64,000 nucleotides of DNA from Methylomonas rhizoryzae (GTDB lineage: Bacteria > Pseudomonadota > Gammaproteobacteria > Methylococcales > Methylomonadaceae): contig NZ_CP043929.1 in the NCBI RefSeq assembly GCF_008632455.1, positions 1,364,001 through 1,428,000 on the forward strand. Reading direction: 5' to 3'. Shown here piece after piece: positions 15,299-23,361 of the stretch (positions are counted from its first letter, which is position 1; each line of letters opens with the position of its first letter). The notes under the pieces are model-generated. The model was not told the DNA's origin, searched no databases, and worked only from the letters and a program-made list of their open reading frames with translations. The position numbers were made by a program, and so were the translations under genes.

Positions 15299-15529
15299 AT
15301 GCAACCGCTAAAAGTGAATGCCGCATGGGATTCGGAAGCCGGCGTCTGGGTGGCAACCAGCAATGACGTTGAGGGCTTGGCGATTGAAGCCAGTACGATG
15401 GATGCGTTGATTGAGCGGCTTAAAATCGTCATTCCGGAATTGATGGAACTGAATCATAAAGAGTTGGCAGACGAAGACTTACCGTTTGTGCTGGATGGTT
15501 TCATGGCGAGCCGCACCCACTCGCACTAA
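15299..15529 (+). CDS. HicB-like antitoxin (DUF1902)
   Basis: This 76-residue protein matches the DUF1902/HicB-like group: KVNAAWDSEAGVWVATSNDVEGLAIEA is the strand-turn-strand start of the partly degraded RNase H-like HicB fold, followed by the helix MDALIERLKIVIPELMELN. The C-terminal DNA-binding domain of long HicB proteins is absent. It overlaps the hicA start by one base (TAATG), so the two are coupled. It would neutralise the HicA mRNA interferase encoded next to it. Confidence 0.85.
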   Translation: MQPLKVNAAWDSEAGVWVATSNDVEGLAIEASTMDALIERLKIVIPELMELNHKELADEDLPFVLDGFMASRTHSH

Positions 15530-15723
15530 TGGGCGACTTTACGCCCTTACTTAAAAAGGCACTCACAGCTCAGGGTTGTTATTTTGTCCGCCAAGGTAAA
15601 GGAGACCACGAAATTTGGTTTAGCCCTATTTCGCATAAAAACTTTGTCGTCGACGGCAAGATCAAATCCCGCCATACCGCCAATGCTGCCCTGCAACAAG
15701 CAGGGTTAGAAAAGCAGTTTTGA
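15529..15723 (+). CDS. hicA: HicA-family mRNA interferase toxin
   Basis: This 64-residue protein has the small double-stranded RNA-binding-like fold of HicA: LLKKALTAQGCYFVRQGKGDHEIWFSP with the catalytic histidine in the GDHEIW motif (G-x-H), then VVDGKIKSRHTANAALQQAGL. The toxin end of the module appears intact. It follows the DUF1902 antitoxin in the same operon, the reverse of the classical hicA-hicB order but common for DUF1902-HicA pairs. It lies 18 bp before the right 117-bp repeat, so it is the last gene of the island. Confidence 0.88.
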   Translation: MGDFTPLLKKALTAQGCYFVRQGKGDHEIWFSPISHKNFVVDGKIKSRHTANAALQQAGLEKQF

Positions 15724-15741
15724 CCTGATCTGCTCGGAGCG

Positions 15742-15858
15742 GCCTTCGGGAGACAGGGGCCGGAGGTTCGAATCCTCTCACTCCGACCAGTTCAGTTTGT
15801 TGAAAATAAAAGATTATTTTCAAATGTCATCGCTTGACACCCTAGAAGAACATGCGGC
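15742..15858 (+). repeat. Right copy of 117-bp direct repeat (tRNA-Pro 3' fragment)
   Basis: This repeats 13586-13702 with two mismatches and begins in the anticodon stem, so it carries only the 3' half of tRNA-Pro plus 69 bp of its downstream flank. It cannot form a tRNA. It marks the right edge of the integrated island. Confidence 0.88.
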
Positions 15859-15885
15859 ATCACCCCAGCAAATAAAAGTCTTGCC

Positions 15886-15927
15886 GTGGGAGCGCCGCCT
15901 TCGTCGTGACGAGGGCGGCGCTCCCAC
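15886..15927. repeat. MITE-like palindromic repeat, copy A
   Basis: A perfect 14-bp inverted repeat, GTGGGAGCGCCGCC (15886-15899) against GGCGGCGCTCCCAC (15914-15927). Shared flanks extend to about 15859 (ATCACCCCAGCAAATAAAAG) on the left and to CATGATTTTC on the right, and both are also found around the copy at 36349-36442. It lies immediately after the right 117-bp repeat. The remaining gap to 16189 holds no gene that I can see. Confidence 0.75.
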
Positions 15928-16189
15928 CATGATTTTCCTGGTAACCATGACCAAAACAATAGCCGCATGAGGACTTACCGCGAGGCGGAGATCGGCTTGA
16001 AATCGTCCGACAGCATCCCCGGCTGAGCGCAAACGGGAATAGCATGACGGATTGCAGGGTTGAGCCTAAATCGCTAGTCTGTTAGATTCTCTGGCCTTTT
16101 GTGACGCCACAAGCGAAAATACGACAATCCTTGCGATAGCAAAACGATAGGCCGCGCTGCCTTGTAATGGCGGTTGCCGCACTATACCC

Positions 16190-16531
16190 ATGCTAAAGCG
16201 TTCCCACAGCGAAGACTCGATGGAAGACAACGACGAACACATACCCTACGACGACGGAGACATCAGCCGCGCGGCGCGCTGCCTTAAGGCCATGTCTCAC
16301 CCTTTGCGACTTAAAATTCTGTGCGTGTTGGGCGATAGATCGGTCAGCGTGCAAGACATCGTTGACCAGGTAGGCACCAGCCAAAGCAACATTTCCCAGC
16401 ATCTGGCGATACTGCGGGATAAAGGCATCCTGGATTTTAAAAAAGACGCCAATCGCGTCTATTACTACATCGACGACAAGCGCGTGATCAACCTGATCGA
16501 AATGATGCGCACGGTATTTTGCGAAACCTAA
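16190..16531 (+). CDS. ArsR/SmtB-family regulator with a dithiol pair
   Basis: This 113-residue winged-helix repressor reads ISRAARCLKAMSHPLRLKILCVLGDRSVSVQDIVDQ in pieces, then the recognition helix TSQSNISQHLAILRDKGILD and the wing DANRVYYYIDD. The ArsR metal motif (ELCVC) is absent. Cysteines occur at 31, 45 and 111; C45 (in the LKILCVL helix) and C111 (near the C-terminus) are 66 residues apart, the same spacing as the reactive pair in the persulfide sensors SqrR and BigR as I remember them. A membrane-linked rhodanese follows 122 bp downstream. A second start at 16220 (MEDNDEH) is possible; numbering would then drop by 10. Confidence 0.88.
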   Translation: MLKRSHSEDSMEDNDEHIPYDDGDISRAARCLKAMSHPLRLKILCVLGDRSVSVQDIVDQVGTSQSNISQHLAILRDKGILDFKKDANRVYYYIDDKRVINLIEMMRTVFCET

Positions 16532-16653
16532 CGCTGATGAAAGCATGGCAAGCGCACCCATGGATATAAAAACGGCGCTGCGCCGCGATTTAAAGGCTGT
16601 CTTGCCATCACTTTCATAGTAATTTCATTCAACCGAAACTTTCCGCCACTACA

Positions 16654-17091
16654 ATGGAACAATACATAGAATTTCTAACCAATCATTACCTGCTTTCGTT
16701 TTCCTGGATATGCGTTTTTTTCCTGTTGGTTCAAGACTTGATAGCCAACTCCTTCAACGGGTTCGAAAGCGTATCGGCGTTGATCGCAGTAACTAAAATG
16801 AACGACGAGCGCACAGTGATACTTGACGTCAGGGAGACAGCGGAATTTACCAAAAGCCACATCGAAAATGCGATTAACGTACCGCTAGGTAAATTGGAAG
16901 AAAAACTGCCGACGCTGGAAAAGTACAAGTCTAATCCCCTCATTGTTACCTGCCAAACCGGCGCGCGTTCGGTACCGGCTTGTAAAACGCTCAGCAAAGC
17001 CGGCTTTGCTCAGGTCATCAACATGACCGGCGGCATGCAATCTTGGGAAGACAACAAACTGCCGATCAAACTAGGCAAAAGCAAAGACTAA
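16654..17091 (+). CDS. Membrane-anchored rhodanese-like sulfurtransferase
   Basis: This 145-residue protein has one N-terminal membrane helix (residues ~12-31, LLSFSWICVFFLLVQDLIA) followed by a single rhodanese domain: VILDVRETAEFTKSHIENAINVPLG, then the active-site loop VTCQTGARS with the catalytic Cys100, and TGGMQSWED. Rhodaneses move sulfane sulfur as a cysteine persulfide. In many gammaproteobacteria the same protein heads a rhodanese-grxC-secB cluster; here secB lies 585 bp downstream but grxC is absent. The ArsR-type regulator upstream may control it. Confidence 0.92.
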   Translation: MEQYIEFLTNHYLLSFSWICVFFLLVQDLIANSFNGFESVSALIAVTKMNDERTVILDVRETAEFTKSHIENAINVPLGKLEEKLPTLEKYKSNPLIVTCQTGARSVPACKTLSKAGFAQVINMTGGMQSWEDNKLPIKLGKSKD

Positions 17092-17153
17092 GCTAACGAT
17101 TCAGCGGGTGCTCGGTTTATCTCGGAGCGGCGATAGTCCGAACGCATGAATAC

Positions 17154-17244
17154 GTAGGAGCGACGCGAGTCGCGAAAAAGACGTAAGAACAACGCAAGCC
17201 GCGATTCTACGCCGCAGCCAATTCGCGACTCGCGTCGCTCCTAC
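17154..17244. repeat. Palindromic repeat, copy B
   Basis: A perfect 23-bp inverted repeat starting GTAGGAGCGACGCGAGTCGC (17154-17176) and ending GCGACTCGCGTCGCTCCTAC (17222-17244), separated by a 45-bp loop. Both arms carry the core shared by the copies at 30690, 32787 and 38385. Confidence 0.85.
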
Positions 17245-17280
17245 TGAATACCAAACTGGCTGAATAGTTACAAACTAACG

Positions 17281-17404
17281 ATCATGAAGGCCTGGCAATC
17301 GCCCCGGCAAATGAAAGGTAGTTTGGTAGGAGCGACGCATAGTCGCGATGATGGCCTTGCGAATCGTGGTTATGTGTCGTTCCCACCATGACTTTCAGAG
17401 TAAA
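17281..17404. repeat. MITE-like palindromic repeat, copy C
   Basis: One end reads ATCATGAAGG...CGCCCCGGCAAATGAAAG and the other CCCACCATGACTTTCAGAGTAA, with GGTAGGAGCGACGCATAGTC and a degraded partner arm between them. In inverted orientation it has the same ends and order as the copy at 32725-32902, so the repeats behave as defined elements and not only as hairpins. Confidence 0.75.
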
Positions 17405-17676
17405 ATCCATAAAAACACGGCAATACCCCCGGTCGATAAAAGCCGGAAACAAAGGAACGACGCGAAGACGCGAAAATAGCCTAGAATCACGACCCATGTC
17501 ATTTAACCGTTCGCCCTGAGCTGGATGGAGGTCGAACGGTAAAGCCGTTCAAGCTTCGCAAAGCGTTGTCGAGCGCGGCCGAAAGGCTCATTGGAACGGC
17601 ATGGCATGGAAATCGCGACTAGGTGTCGCCCCTACGCGGACTTTCAGATTAAATCTTAACTAACGGAACAGGAAAA

Positions 17677-18153
17677 ATGGCTGAAACCACCCAAACCGGC
17701 GAAAAACAATTCGCCATCCAAAAAATCTATCTAAAAGACGTATCCTTCGAGACCCCGAACTCCCCCAAAATCTTCACCTTAAAATGGGAACCCGGCCTGG
17801 ACCTTAACCTGGGTACCAACGTACAGCCCTTGGAAAATTCCATGTACGAAATTACCTTGAGCATCACCGTCACGGTAAAAGTCGGCGAAACCACCGCATA
17901 TTTGATAGAGATAAAACAGTCCGGCATTTTTGCCATCAGCGGTTTTACCGAACAAGAAATGGGCCACATGCTGGCCAGCTTCTGCCCGAACATCTTGTTT
18001 CCGTATGCGCGCGAAGCCATTGCCGACATCGTCAATAAAGGCGGTTTCCCGCAACTCAACCTGGCGCCGGTCAATTTCGACGCCTTATACATGCAGCACT
18101 TGCAACAAAATCAGCAAAATCAAGCCGCTGCCGAAAATAAAACCATCAACTAA
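17677..18153 (+). CDS. secB: Protein-export chaperone SecB
   Basis: SecB holds preproteins unfolded in the cytoplasm and passes them to SecA. The 158-residue protein has the diagnostic LKDVSFETPNSPKIF, then LNVQ-like strands (LDLNLGTNVQPLENSMYEITLSI in two pieces), VEIKQSGIFAISGFTEQE and the conserved CPNILFPYAREAIADIVNKGGFPQLNLAPVNFDALY region in pieces. The acidic surface for SecA zinc-finger binding is retained. AACAGGAAAA lies upstream of the ATG, containing AGGA as a Shine-Dalgarno sequence. gpsA begins 5 bp after the stop, the standard secB-gpsA pairing. Confidence 0.98.
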   Translation: MAETTQTGEKQFAIQKIYLKDVSFETPNSPKIFTLKWEPGLDLNLGTNVQPLENSMYEITLSITVTVKVGETTAYLIEIKQSGIFAISGFTEQEMGHMLASFCPNILFPYAREAIADIVNKGGFPQLNLAPVNFDALYMQHLQQNQQNQAAAENKTIN

Positions 18154-18158
18154 ACCCT

Positions 18159-19166
18159 ATGCCCCCAAAACTCAGCGTCCTCGGAGCGGGCTCCTGGGGG
18201 ACGGCACTGGCGATACAGGCCGCCAGAAACGGCTGCGACACCAGGCTTTGGGGGCATAATCCCGGCCACATCCAAAGCCTGCGGCAGACCGCGCAAAACC
18301 TGCGCTATCTGCCGGGCGTCGCATTTCCGCCCAATCTCCAGCCAACCGCCGACTTGGCCGCATGCCTTAAAGGCACCGACCTGATTTTGCTGGCCGTGCC
18401 CAGCCACGCCTTCAAAGCCACGCTTTATAAGCTGCGAGAGCAACTACAAGAATTAGAGAGCATCCCCTGCATCGTTTGGGCAACCAAAGGCTTCGATAGC
18501 GAAACCGGCGCCTTACTCAGTCAAGTTGCCGTTGAAGTATTGGGCGCGCAAACGCCAACCGCCGTGTTATCCGGCCCCACCTTTGCCCAAGAAGTGGCGG
18601 AAGGCTTGCCGACCGCGGTGACCGTCGCGTCGGAATACCCGGAAATAGCCGAACAAGTAGCGGGTGTATTTCACAATCACTGCTTTCGGGTATACACCAG
18701 TACCGATATGATCGGGGTGCAGGTGGGCGGCGCCTGCAAAAACGTACTGGCCATCGCCGCCGGCATAGCCGACGGCCTGGGCTTTGGCGCCAACACCCGC
18801 GCGGCCTTGATTACCCGCGGGCTCACCGAAATCATGCGCCTGGGGATAAAACTGGGCGGCAAAGCCGATACCTTTATGGGTTTGGCCGGCCTTGGCGATT
18901 TAATCTTGACCTGCACCGACAACCAGTCCAGAAACCGGCGGTTCGGACTGGCACTAGGTCAAGGCACGGAACAGGCCCAAGCACTGGGCGAAATAGGCCA
19001 GTCGGTAGAAGGTATTTCGGCGGCGAAAGAAGCCTACCTTCTCGCGCAGACGCTGGACGTGGAAATGCCGATTACCGAACAGGTTTACCTTGTCTTATTT
19101 GAAAAATTAGACCCTAAAAAAGCGGTTCATAATTTATTGGGGCGGGATCAGAAGTCTGAGTGTTGA
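18159..19166 (+). CDS. gpsA: Glycerol-3-phosphate dehydrogenase [NAD(P)+]
   Basis: GpsA reduces dihydroxyacetone phosphate to sn-glycerol 3-phosphate for phospholipid synthesis. The 335-residue protein begins with the nucleotide loop SVLGAGSWGTALAIQ, and has AVPSHAFKATL, the GPTFAQEVAEGLPTAVTVAS motif, the catalytic lysine in GGACKNVLAIAAGIADG, and TFMGLAGLGDLILTCT. It starts 5 bp after secB and the two are almost certainly cotranscribed. It marks the end of the GC-rich core; base composition drops sharply right after its stop. Confidence 0.98.
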   Translation: MPPKLSVLGAGSWGTALAIQAARNGCDTRLWGHNPGHIQSLRQTAQNLRYLPGVAFPPNLQPTADLAACLKGTDLILLAVPSHAFKATLYKLREQLQELESIPCIVWATKGFDSETGALLSQVAVEVLGAQTPTAVLSGPTFAQEVAEGLPTAVTVASEYPEIAEQVAGVFHNHCFRVYTSTDMIGVQVGGACKNVLAIAAGIADGLGFGANTRAALITRGLTEIMRLGIKLGGKADTFMGLAGLGDLILTCTDNQSRNRRFGLALGQGTEQAQALGEIGQSVEGISAAKEAYLLAQTLDVEMPITEQVYLVLFEKLDPKKAVHNLLGRDQKSEC

Positions 19167-19338
19167 GCTTGGTTGCAGGATCATAATGGTACTTTTCGAG
19201 GATTAGATGTATCGAACAGCTGCGTTTGCAAATATTTGTAAAAATCGAACAAAATTAGCAAGAGTAACTAAAAATGAAAAAAATATTGTCTAGTGTGACA
19301 TTAGTTGAAGCTTTTTAGATTTTGATGAGATTTGAATA
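19167..19338. other. AT-rich junction before the polysaccharide cluster
   Basis: This gap marks an abrupt shift from GC-rich to AT-rich DNA. It contains a 14-codon open frame (19274-19318, MKKILSSVTLVEAF) with a signal-like start that stops early and is probably a remnant. I see no JUMPstart/ops sequence, but any promoter of the cluster must lie here or upstream. Confidence 0.4.
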
Positions 19339-20427
19339 ATGGAAAACAAAGCAGAGAAATATGCATTTGGAATAATAATTGCTCTGCTAGGACTTTCTAT
19401 GTCCGGCATACATGTGTTTAGATATGCGTTTTATCTGTCACCGTTGTTCTGTTTTTTTATATGGGTTGCTTTTGGCGGGTTTAAGTTCTATAAAAAGGCT
19501 ACACCATTTTTATTGCTATTGTTAGCTAGTTTACCGTCGGTATACGATTTAGATTTCAATGGCTTCAAGATGTTTTATTTTATTTTTGTATATTCGTTTA
19601 TTTTTTCTATTTTTGATTTTTCTAAATTAGAAATAGACTTTCGCTGGCTGCTGTTATTTTTATTGGTTATTTTTATATTAAATGTTCGAGATATTCTGAG
19701 GGCGGGGGGGTTTTCATTTTCAATAATGGATTCGGAATCTTCATTTGAAAGTACGCTGGCATTTCCAGTTGGGCTGGTAGTAATATATTTTTTTACAGTT
19801 AAAAGGTATTTGTGGTTTGTTGTGGCGAGCATTTTGTGCGTATTAATGCTAAAAAGAATTGTATTGTTGGCGATTATTGCGTTCATTTGTCTGCGTCTAT
19901 GTAATAGATCAATCCAAAAGTCTATATTGAATCCATATGTAGTTACTGTTTGTACTACTATCGGACTTGTAGTTTGTATTGAATTCGCTAGTGGAACTTT
20001 CGATAAATTAATACGAGATGTACTAAATCAGTCCGCAAACCAACTCGCAATGGGGCGGCAGGTATTATGGGGTAGTACCTTAGAAGCATTAAAATTCAAC
20101 TACCTAGATTATTTATTTTGGGGGGCGGGTGAAGGTAAGGTTATTTATACTATAGATCATCTATTCAGAACTGGTTTTAAAGTGCAGGATGTGAGGCTGC
20201 ATAATGATTTGTTGTTAATTACTTTGCAGTATGGAATGTTAATTTTAATTGCCTTCGTTTTTACGCTTAACAATAGGCGTTCTTTGGAGCAGCGAGGGGT
20301 GTCTTTATTTATGACTATTATATTTATGACAGATAATGCATTAATTTATCAACATGTAATGGTCTTTTACTTTTTAATAATGGCGCAATTGGAGAGGGCA
20401 AGTAAGTCACTAAGTCCGACCTCCTAA
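19339..20427 (+). CDS. O-antigen polymerase/ligase-like membrane protein
   Basis: This 362-residue protein is almost entirely hydrophobic, with about ten membrane helices (for example FAFGIIIALLGLSMSGIHVF-like start and FRYAFYLSPLFCFFIWVAFGG) and one larger loop around residues 200-290 (GMGRQVLWGS-like AMGRQVLWGSTLEALKF, then FWGAGEGK). That topology and the polar loop near RQVLWG and HNDLLLITLQYG resemble Wzy/WaaL-type proteins that join or transfer polysaccharide repeat units. Sequence in this group is poorly conserved, so the call rests on topology, the HNDLL motif and the neighbouring wzx-like and glycosyltransferase genes. It is the first gene of the AT-rich cluster. Confidence 0.7.
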   Translation: MENKAEKYAFGIIIALLGLSMSGIHVFRYAFYLSPLFCFFIWVAFGGFKFYKKATPFLLLLLASLPSVYDLDFNGFKMFYFIFVYSFIFSIFDFSKLEIDFRWLLLFLLVIFILNVRDILRAGGFSFSIMDSESSFESTLAFPVGLVVIYFFTVKRYLWFVVASILCVLMLKRIVLLAIIAFICLRLCNRSIQKSILNPYVVTVCTTIGLVVCIEFASGTFDKLIRDVLNQSANQLAMGRQVLWGSTLEALKFNYLDYLFWGAGEGKVIYTIDHLFRTGFKVQDVRLHNDLLLITLQYGMLILIAFVFTLNNRRSLEQRGVSLFMTIIFMTDNALIYQHVMVFYFLIMAQLERASKSLSPTS

Positions 20428-20498
20428 AGGTGTGTAATTGTAGTTTATCTCGTCTAGGGGGAGGGCGAATAGATGCTGTTTTGATATTCGGAGGAGTT

Positions 20499-22211
20499 AT
20501 GATATATCTCGAGAAACAATTTATGATTGTTATGGTATTAATTATTGTGCAAGGAATTAGGGTAGTTAATGCACAAGAATGGAAAGTCAACTCATGGGGA
20601 GCTGTAGCTCCAGAATACGATTATAACCCAATTGATCCTGCTTGCTCGCTGTTATCCGATGACAGTACAAGCACAGTTGGACTAACATCATTCAAGCTGT
20701 TATCACGAGGAAATGGTGATGCAGAATTGGTTATACCTTCAGTGCTGAAAGCAAATAAAGGGTATAACTTTCGCGCATGGATCAAAAGTAGTTCGCCTAC
20801 ACAGATAGAGTTATTGTTTAGAAAAGATTCGGCACCATATGAGGCATTTGCTAGCCGAATAATTTCTATATCTAATTGGCAAATACTAGAATTGAATGGA
20901 ATAAATACAACCGGAGACAATGGTTCAGTTAGGCTAGCTCTGAAAGATATAAATGTGTCTATATGCATGAATTCCGCAAGCGTTAAAGAAATTCCATTGG
21001 CGCAAATAGGAATAGATCAGATAAATCAATCTAGTATTTATAAAATTGAAAATGATTTTTTCGGTTTGCATATTAACAAGCTGGGTACCCACAACATTTG
21101 GCCCAGTTTTAACCCTGGAACTTTAAGATTATGGGATACCGGTACGACTTGGGCATTGATGCAGCCGCAACAAGCTCCCATAAACTGGACAGAAAACTCA
21201 AATGCAAGGCGTTTAGACTATTATATTAAGTATGGTAAAAATAATAATTATAACGTGCAATTCGTTTACACTTTAGGGATGACACCTATCTGGGCTGGTG
21301 CAATTAGCCCCACCCGATGCAATTCATCGCCCTATGGAACAAGCTCTTGCACAATGCCTATAGACCCGGATTATTGGCGTAACTATATTCAGACAGTAGG
21401 TAATAGATATAAAGGTATTATTAAAGTCTGGGAAGTATGGAACGAAGCAGATGTAAAAAAACATTGGGAAAGTAGTTCAGCTAACATGCTTGAGCTAGTT
21501 AAGATTGCTTACCAAGAATTAAAAGCAATCGATCCAGAGAATCAAATTATCGGACCAAATGTCACTACCTATGGGTATCGCTTTCTTTCAGCATTTATTG
21601 CTGCCGGCGGAGGCGATTTTGTAGATGGATTTAGCATTCATTCATATACGGGAAGAAATCCACTAGTTTCATACTGGCAGTTAAAAAACCTGAGAGAAAT
21701 GTTAAATGAAGCTGGGCTAAGTCAAAAAGATATCTGGAATACCGAAACCAATTCCGGCTGTTCTGGAGGGGCAACATGCAATATTTTGTCTAGCGAAAGT
21801 GCATTGGCGCAAGGGCTGGTGTTGAACGCTGCCATGGGGGTGAAGAATTATTCTTATTATACCTATGAGGGGTCGAAAACAACAACAAATAATCCACCTT
21901 TAGTCGAAAGCGATTTTTCAAGCTTAACCACAACCGGTGTGGTGTACGACACACTAAAAAAATGGATGCTAAATTCATATTTAAAAGTTATTCAATCTGG
22001 AGAAAAAGGATTTGTTCTAATCCAAGTCGATAAGAATGGGAATAGAGGATATATTACATGGGCAACTCAAAGTTCTGTGAGTTTGGAGCTAAATGATTTT
22101 ATAAACGTGAAAAATAAATGGATTTCAAGTGAAAAAAACGGTGAGCTATTAAATTCATCTGTTATTAGTCTAACTGATATTCCAGTTTTACTTTATCCTG
22201 ACGGTTTTTAG
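20499..22211 (+). CDS. Secreted clan GH-A glycoside hydrolase (GH39/PslG-like)
   Basis: I start at the ATG at 20499 because GGAGGAG lies just upstream, giving 570 residues with an N-terminal signal (KQFMIVMVLIIVQGIRVVNAQ). A strand-rich carbohydrate-binding-like domain (to about residue 170) precedes a TIM-barrel glycosidase: the acid/base Glu316 lies in EVWNEAD and the probable nucleophile Glu416 in IWNTETNSG, the spacing expected for retaining clan-A enzymes. In Pseudomonas, PslG of GH39 trims or aids export of Psl polysaccharide; a similar role on the polymer made by this cluster is likely. Substrate unknown. It follows the polymerase gene directly. Confidence 0.78.
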   Translation: MIYLEKQFMIVMVLIIVQGIRVVNAQEWKVNSWGAVAPEYDYNPIDPACSLLSDDSTSTVGLTSFKLLSRGNGDAELVIPSVLKANKGYNFRAWIKSSSPTQIELLFRKDSAPYEAFASRIISISNWQILELNGINTTGDNGSVRLALKDINVSICMNSASVKEIPLAQIGIDQINQSSIYKIENDFFGLHINKLGTHNIWPSFNPGTLRLWDTGTTWALMQPQQAPINWTENSNARRLDYYIKYGKNNNYNVQFVYTLGMTPIWAGAISPTRCNSSPYGTSSCTMPIDPDYWRNYIQTVGNRYKGIIKVWEVWNEADVKKHWESSSANMLELVKIAYQELKAIDPENQIIGPNVTTYGYRFLSAFIAAGGGDFVDGFSIHSYTGRNPLVSYWQLKNLREMLNEAGLSQKDIWNTETNSGCSGGATCNILSSESALAQGLVLNAAMGVKNYSYYTYEGSKTTTNNPPLVESDFSSLTTTGVVYDTLKKWMLNSYLKVIQSGEKGFVLIQVDKNGNRGYITWATQSSVSLELNDFINVKNKWISSEKNGELLNSSVISLTDIPVLLYPDGF

Positions 22212-22257
22212 TGAAAGCGATAGTGAAATTATATTTTATATCAATAAGGGGTTCATT

Positions 22258-23358
22258 GTGACGAATGTGGGGCGAGATAATATATTTTATTTTAACGCGA
22301 ATACGCAGCACCAAAATTACGGGGACTTGGTTATTAATAGAGAGTTATTGCTTTTAGCACAGTCATACGGGAAAATAAATTTATTTAGAGGGGGGATGCC
22401 AAAAAAATACATAGACGCAGTTTGTGTTGGCAGTGAAAAAATACACAATAATTTTTATATTTTTGTGTGGGATATTTTAATAACTGCTTTTATGTGTAAA
22501 GTATCTAAATCGAACAGGAAAGTATATTTTCTGCTAAATCCAGGTGGATTTTCAGGAGGCTTAAGTTTTAAATCTTGGATTAAACAACTGGTTATTATTT
22601 TGCAGTACAGCGTCCTTTATATTCTTGGCGTGAGAATAATAAGGCTGGGAGCCTCCTTTGGACCTTTTTCCAAGGGGCGTGCTTATATAGAAAGGTTGAA
22701 GAATAAGTTTATTTATTGGAATAGTGCTAGGGATAGCGACTCTGTAAGTTACGGGATTGAAAATGGATTGGTAAATATGCATTTTTTCCCGGATTTAGCG
22801 TTTTTGACAAAGCCGGTGGCGAGTGGCGACTCATATATATCAAAAGAATATTTTCTGATGAGTTTTCGTTGTGAAGAGTCTGAAAGTTATAATCTTAATC
22901 TAAAGGAAGTAGTAGCTAAAATATCTAGCGCTGCCTATAGCGAGAATTTCGGCAAATGTGTTTTTACTAGTCAAGTATTGTTTGATGTAGAGTGGAATAT
23001 ACAGCTGGTGGAGCTGGTTAAACGAAATAATATTGAAGCTTGTTATGAAAATTGCTCAGAAGATGAGTTAATGGGTGTTTATAGTGGGGCGCTTGCAGTA
23101 TTTAGCAATCGATTGCATGTGTTGTTATTTGCAATGAGGCAGGGAGCGAAGGTTTTTCCAGTAGTCGATATATATAAAAATAAAAAGATTGTTGGGATAT
23201 TTAAAGATATTGGATTGTCCGATATGATTATAGATATTAATAAGCCATTTGACGGTATTCCTAATGTTTCGCCTGGATATTACGATATTGTTAAAACAAT
23301 TTTTAACCGAAACTCGGTTAGCGCAGTCTCTACATTTGAAGGTATTCTGTCCTCTTAA
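22258..23358 (+). CDS. Polysaccharide pyruvyl transferase family protein
   Basis: This 366-residue protein starts at a GTG with AAGGGG upstream. The N-terminal NANTQHQNYGDLVINRELL is the NxGDxxI/L signature of the polysaccharide pyruvyltransferase family (CsaB/WcaK group); GASFGPFSKG and the C-terminal AVFSNRLHVLLFAMRQGAKVFPV (the R-H histidine motif) complete the GT-B-like fold. Such enzymes add ketal-linked pyruvate from phosphoenolpyruvate to sugars of exopolysaccharides, giving negative charge. The exact sugar cannot be predicted. It lies in the AT-rich cluster 46 bp after the glycosidase gene. Confidence 0.85.
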   Translation: MTNVGRDNIFYFNANTQHQNYGDLVINRELLLLAQSYGKINLFRGGMPKKYIDAVCVGSEKIHNNFYIFVWDILITAFMCKVSKSNRKVYFLLNPGGFSGGLSFKSWIKQLVIILQYSVLYILGVRIIRLGASFGPFSKGRAYIERLKNKFIYWNSARDSDSVSYGIENGLVNMHFFPDLAFLTKPVASGDSYISKEYFLMSFRCEESESYNLNLKEVVAKISSAAYSENFGKCVFTSQVLFDVEWNIQLVELVKRNNIEACYENCSEDELMGVYSGALAVFSNRLHVLLFAMRQGAKVFPVVDIYKNKKIVGIFKDIGLSDMIIDINKPFDGIPNVSPGYYDIVKTIFNRNSVSAVSTFEGILSS

Positions 23359-23361
23359 AGT

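Larger units (their letters stand above)
17092..17676. other. Repeat-filled gap between the rhodanese gene and secB
   Basis: The 585-bp gap has no gene. It contains the two palindromic elements listed separately at 17154-17244 and 17281-17404, a degenerate copy of a second palindrome family (CCGTTCG...CGAACGG, about 17508-17541), and a decayed fragment of the first family at about 17608-17655 (AATCGCGACTAGGTGTCG, then GACTTTCAGATTAAA). In related genomes grxC usually occupies this position. Confidence 0.7.

Noticed and set aside
15742..15793. A second tRNA-Pro gene
   Set aside because: Only the 3' half is present; the acceptor 5' strand and D arm are missing, so it cannot fold as a tRNA.
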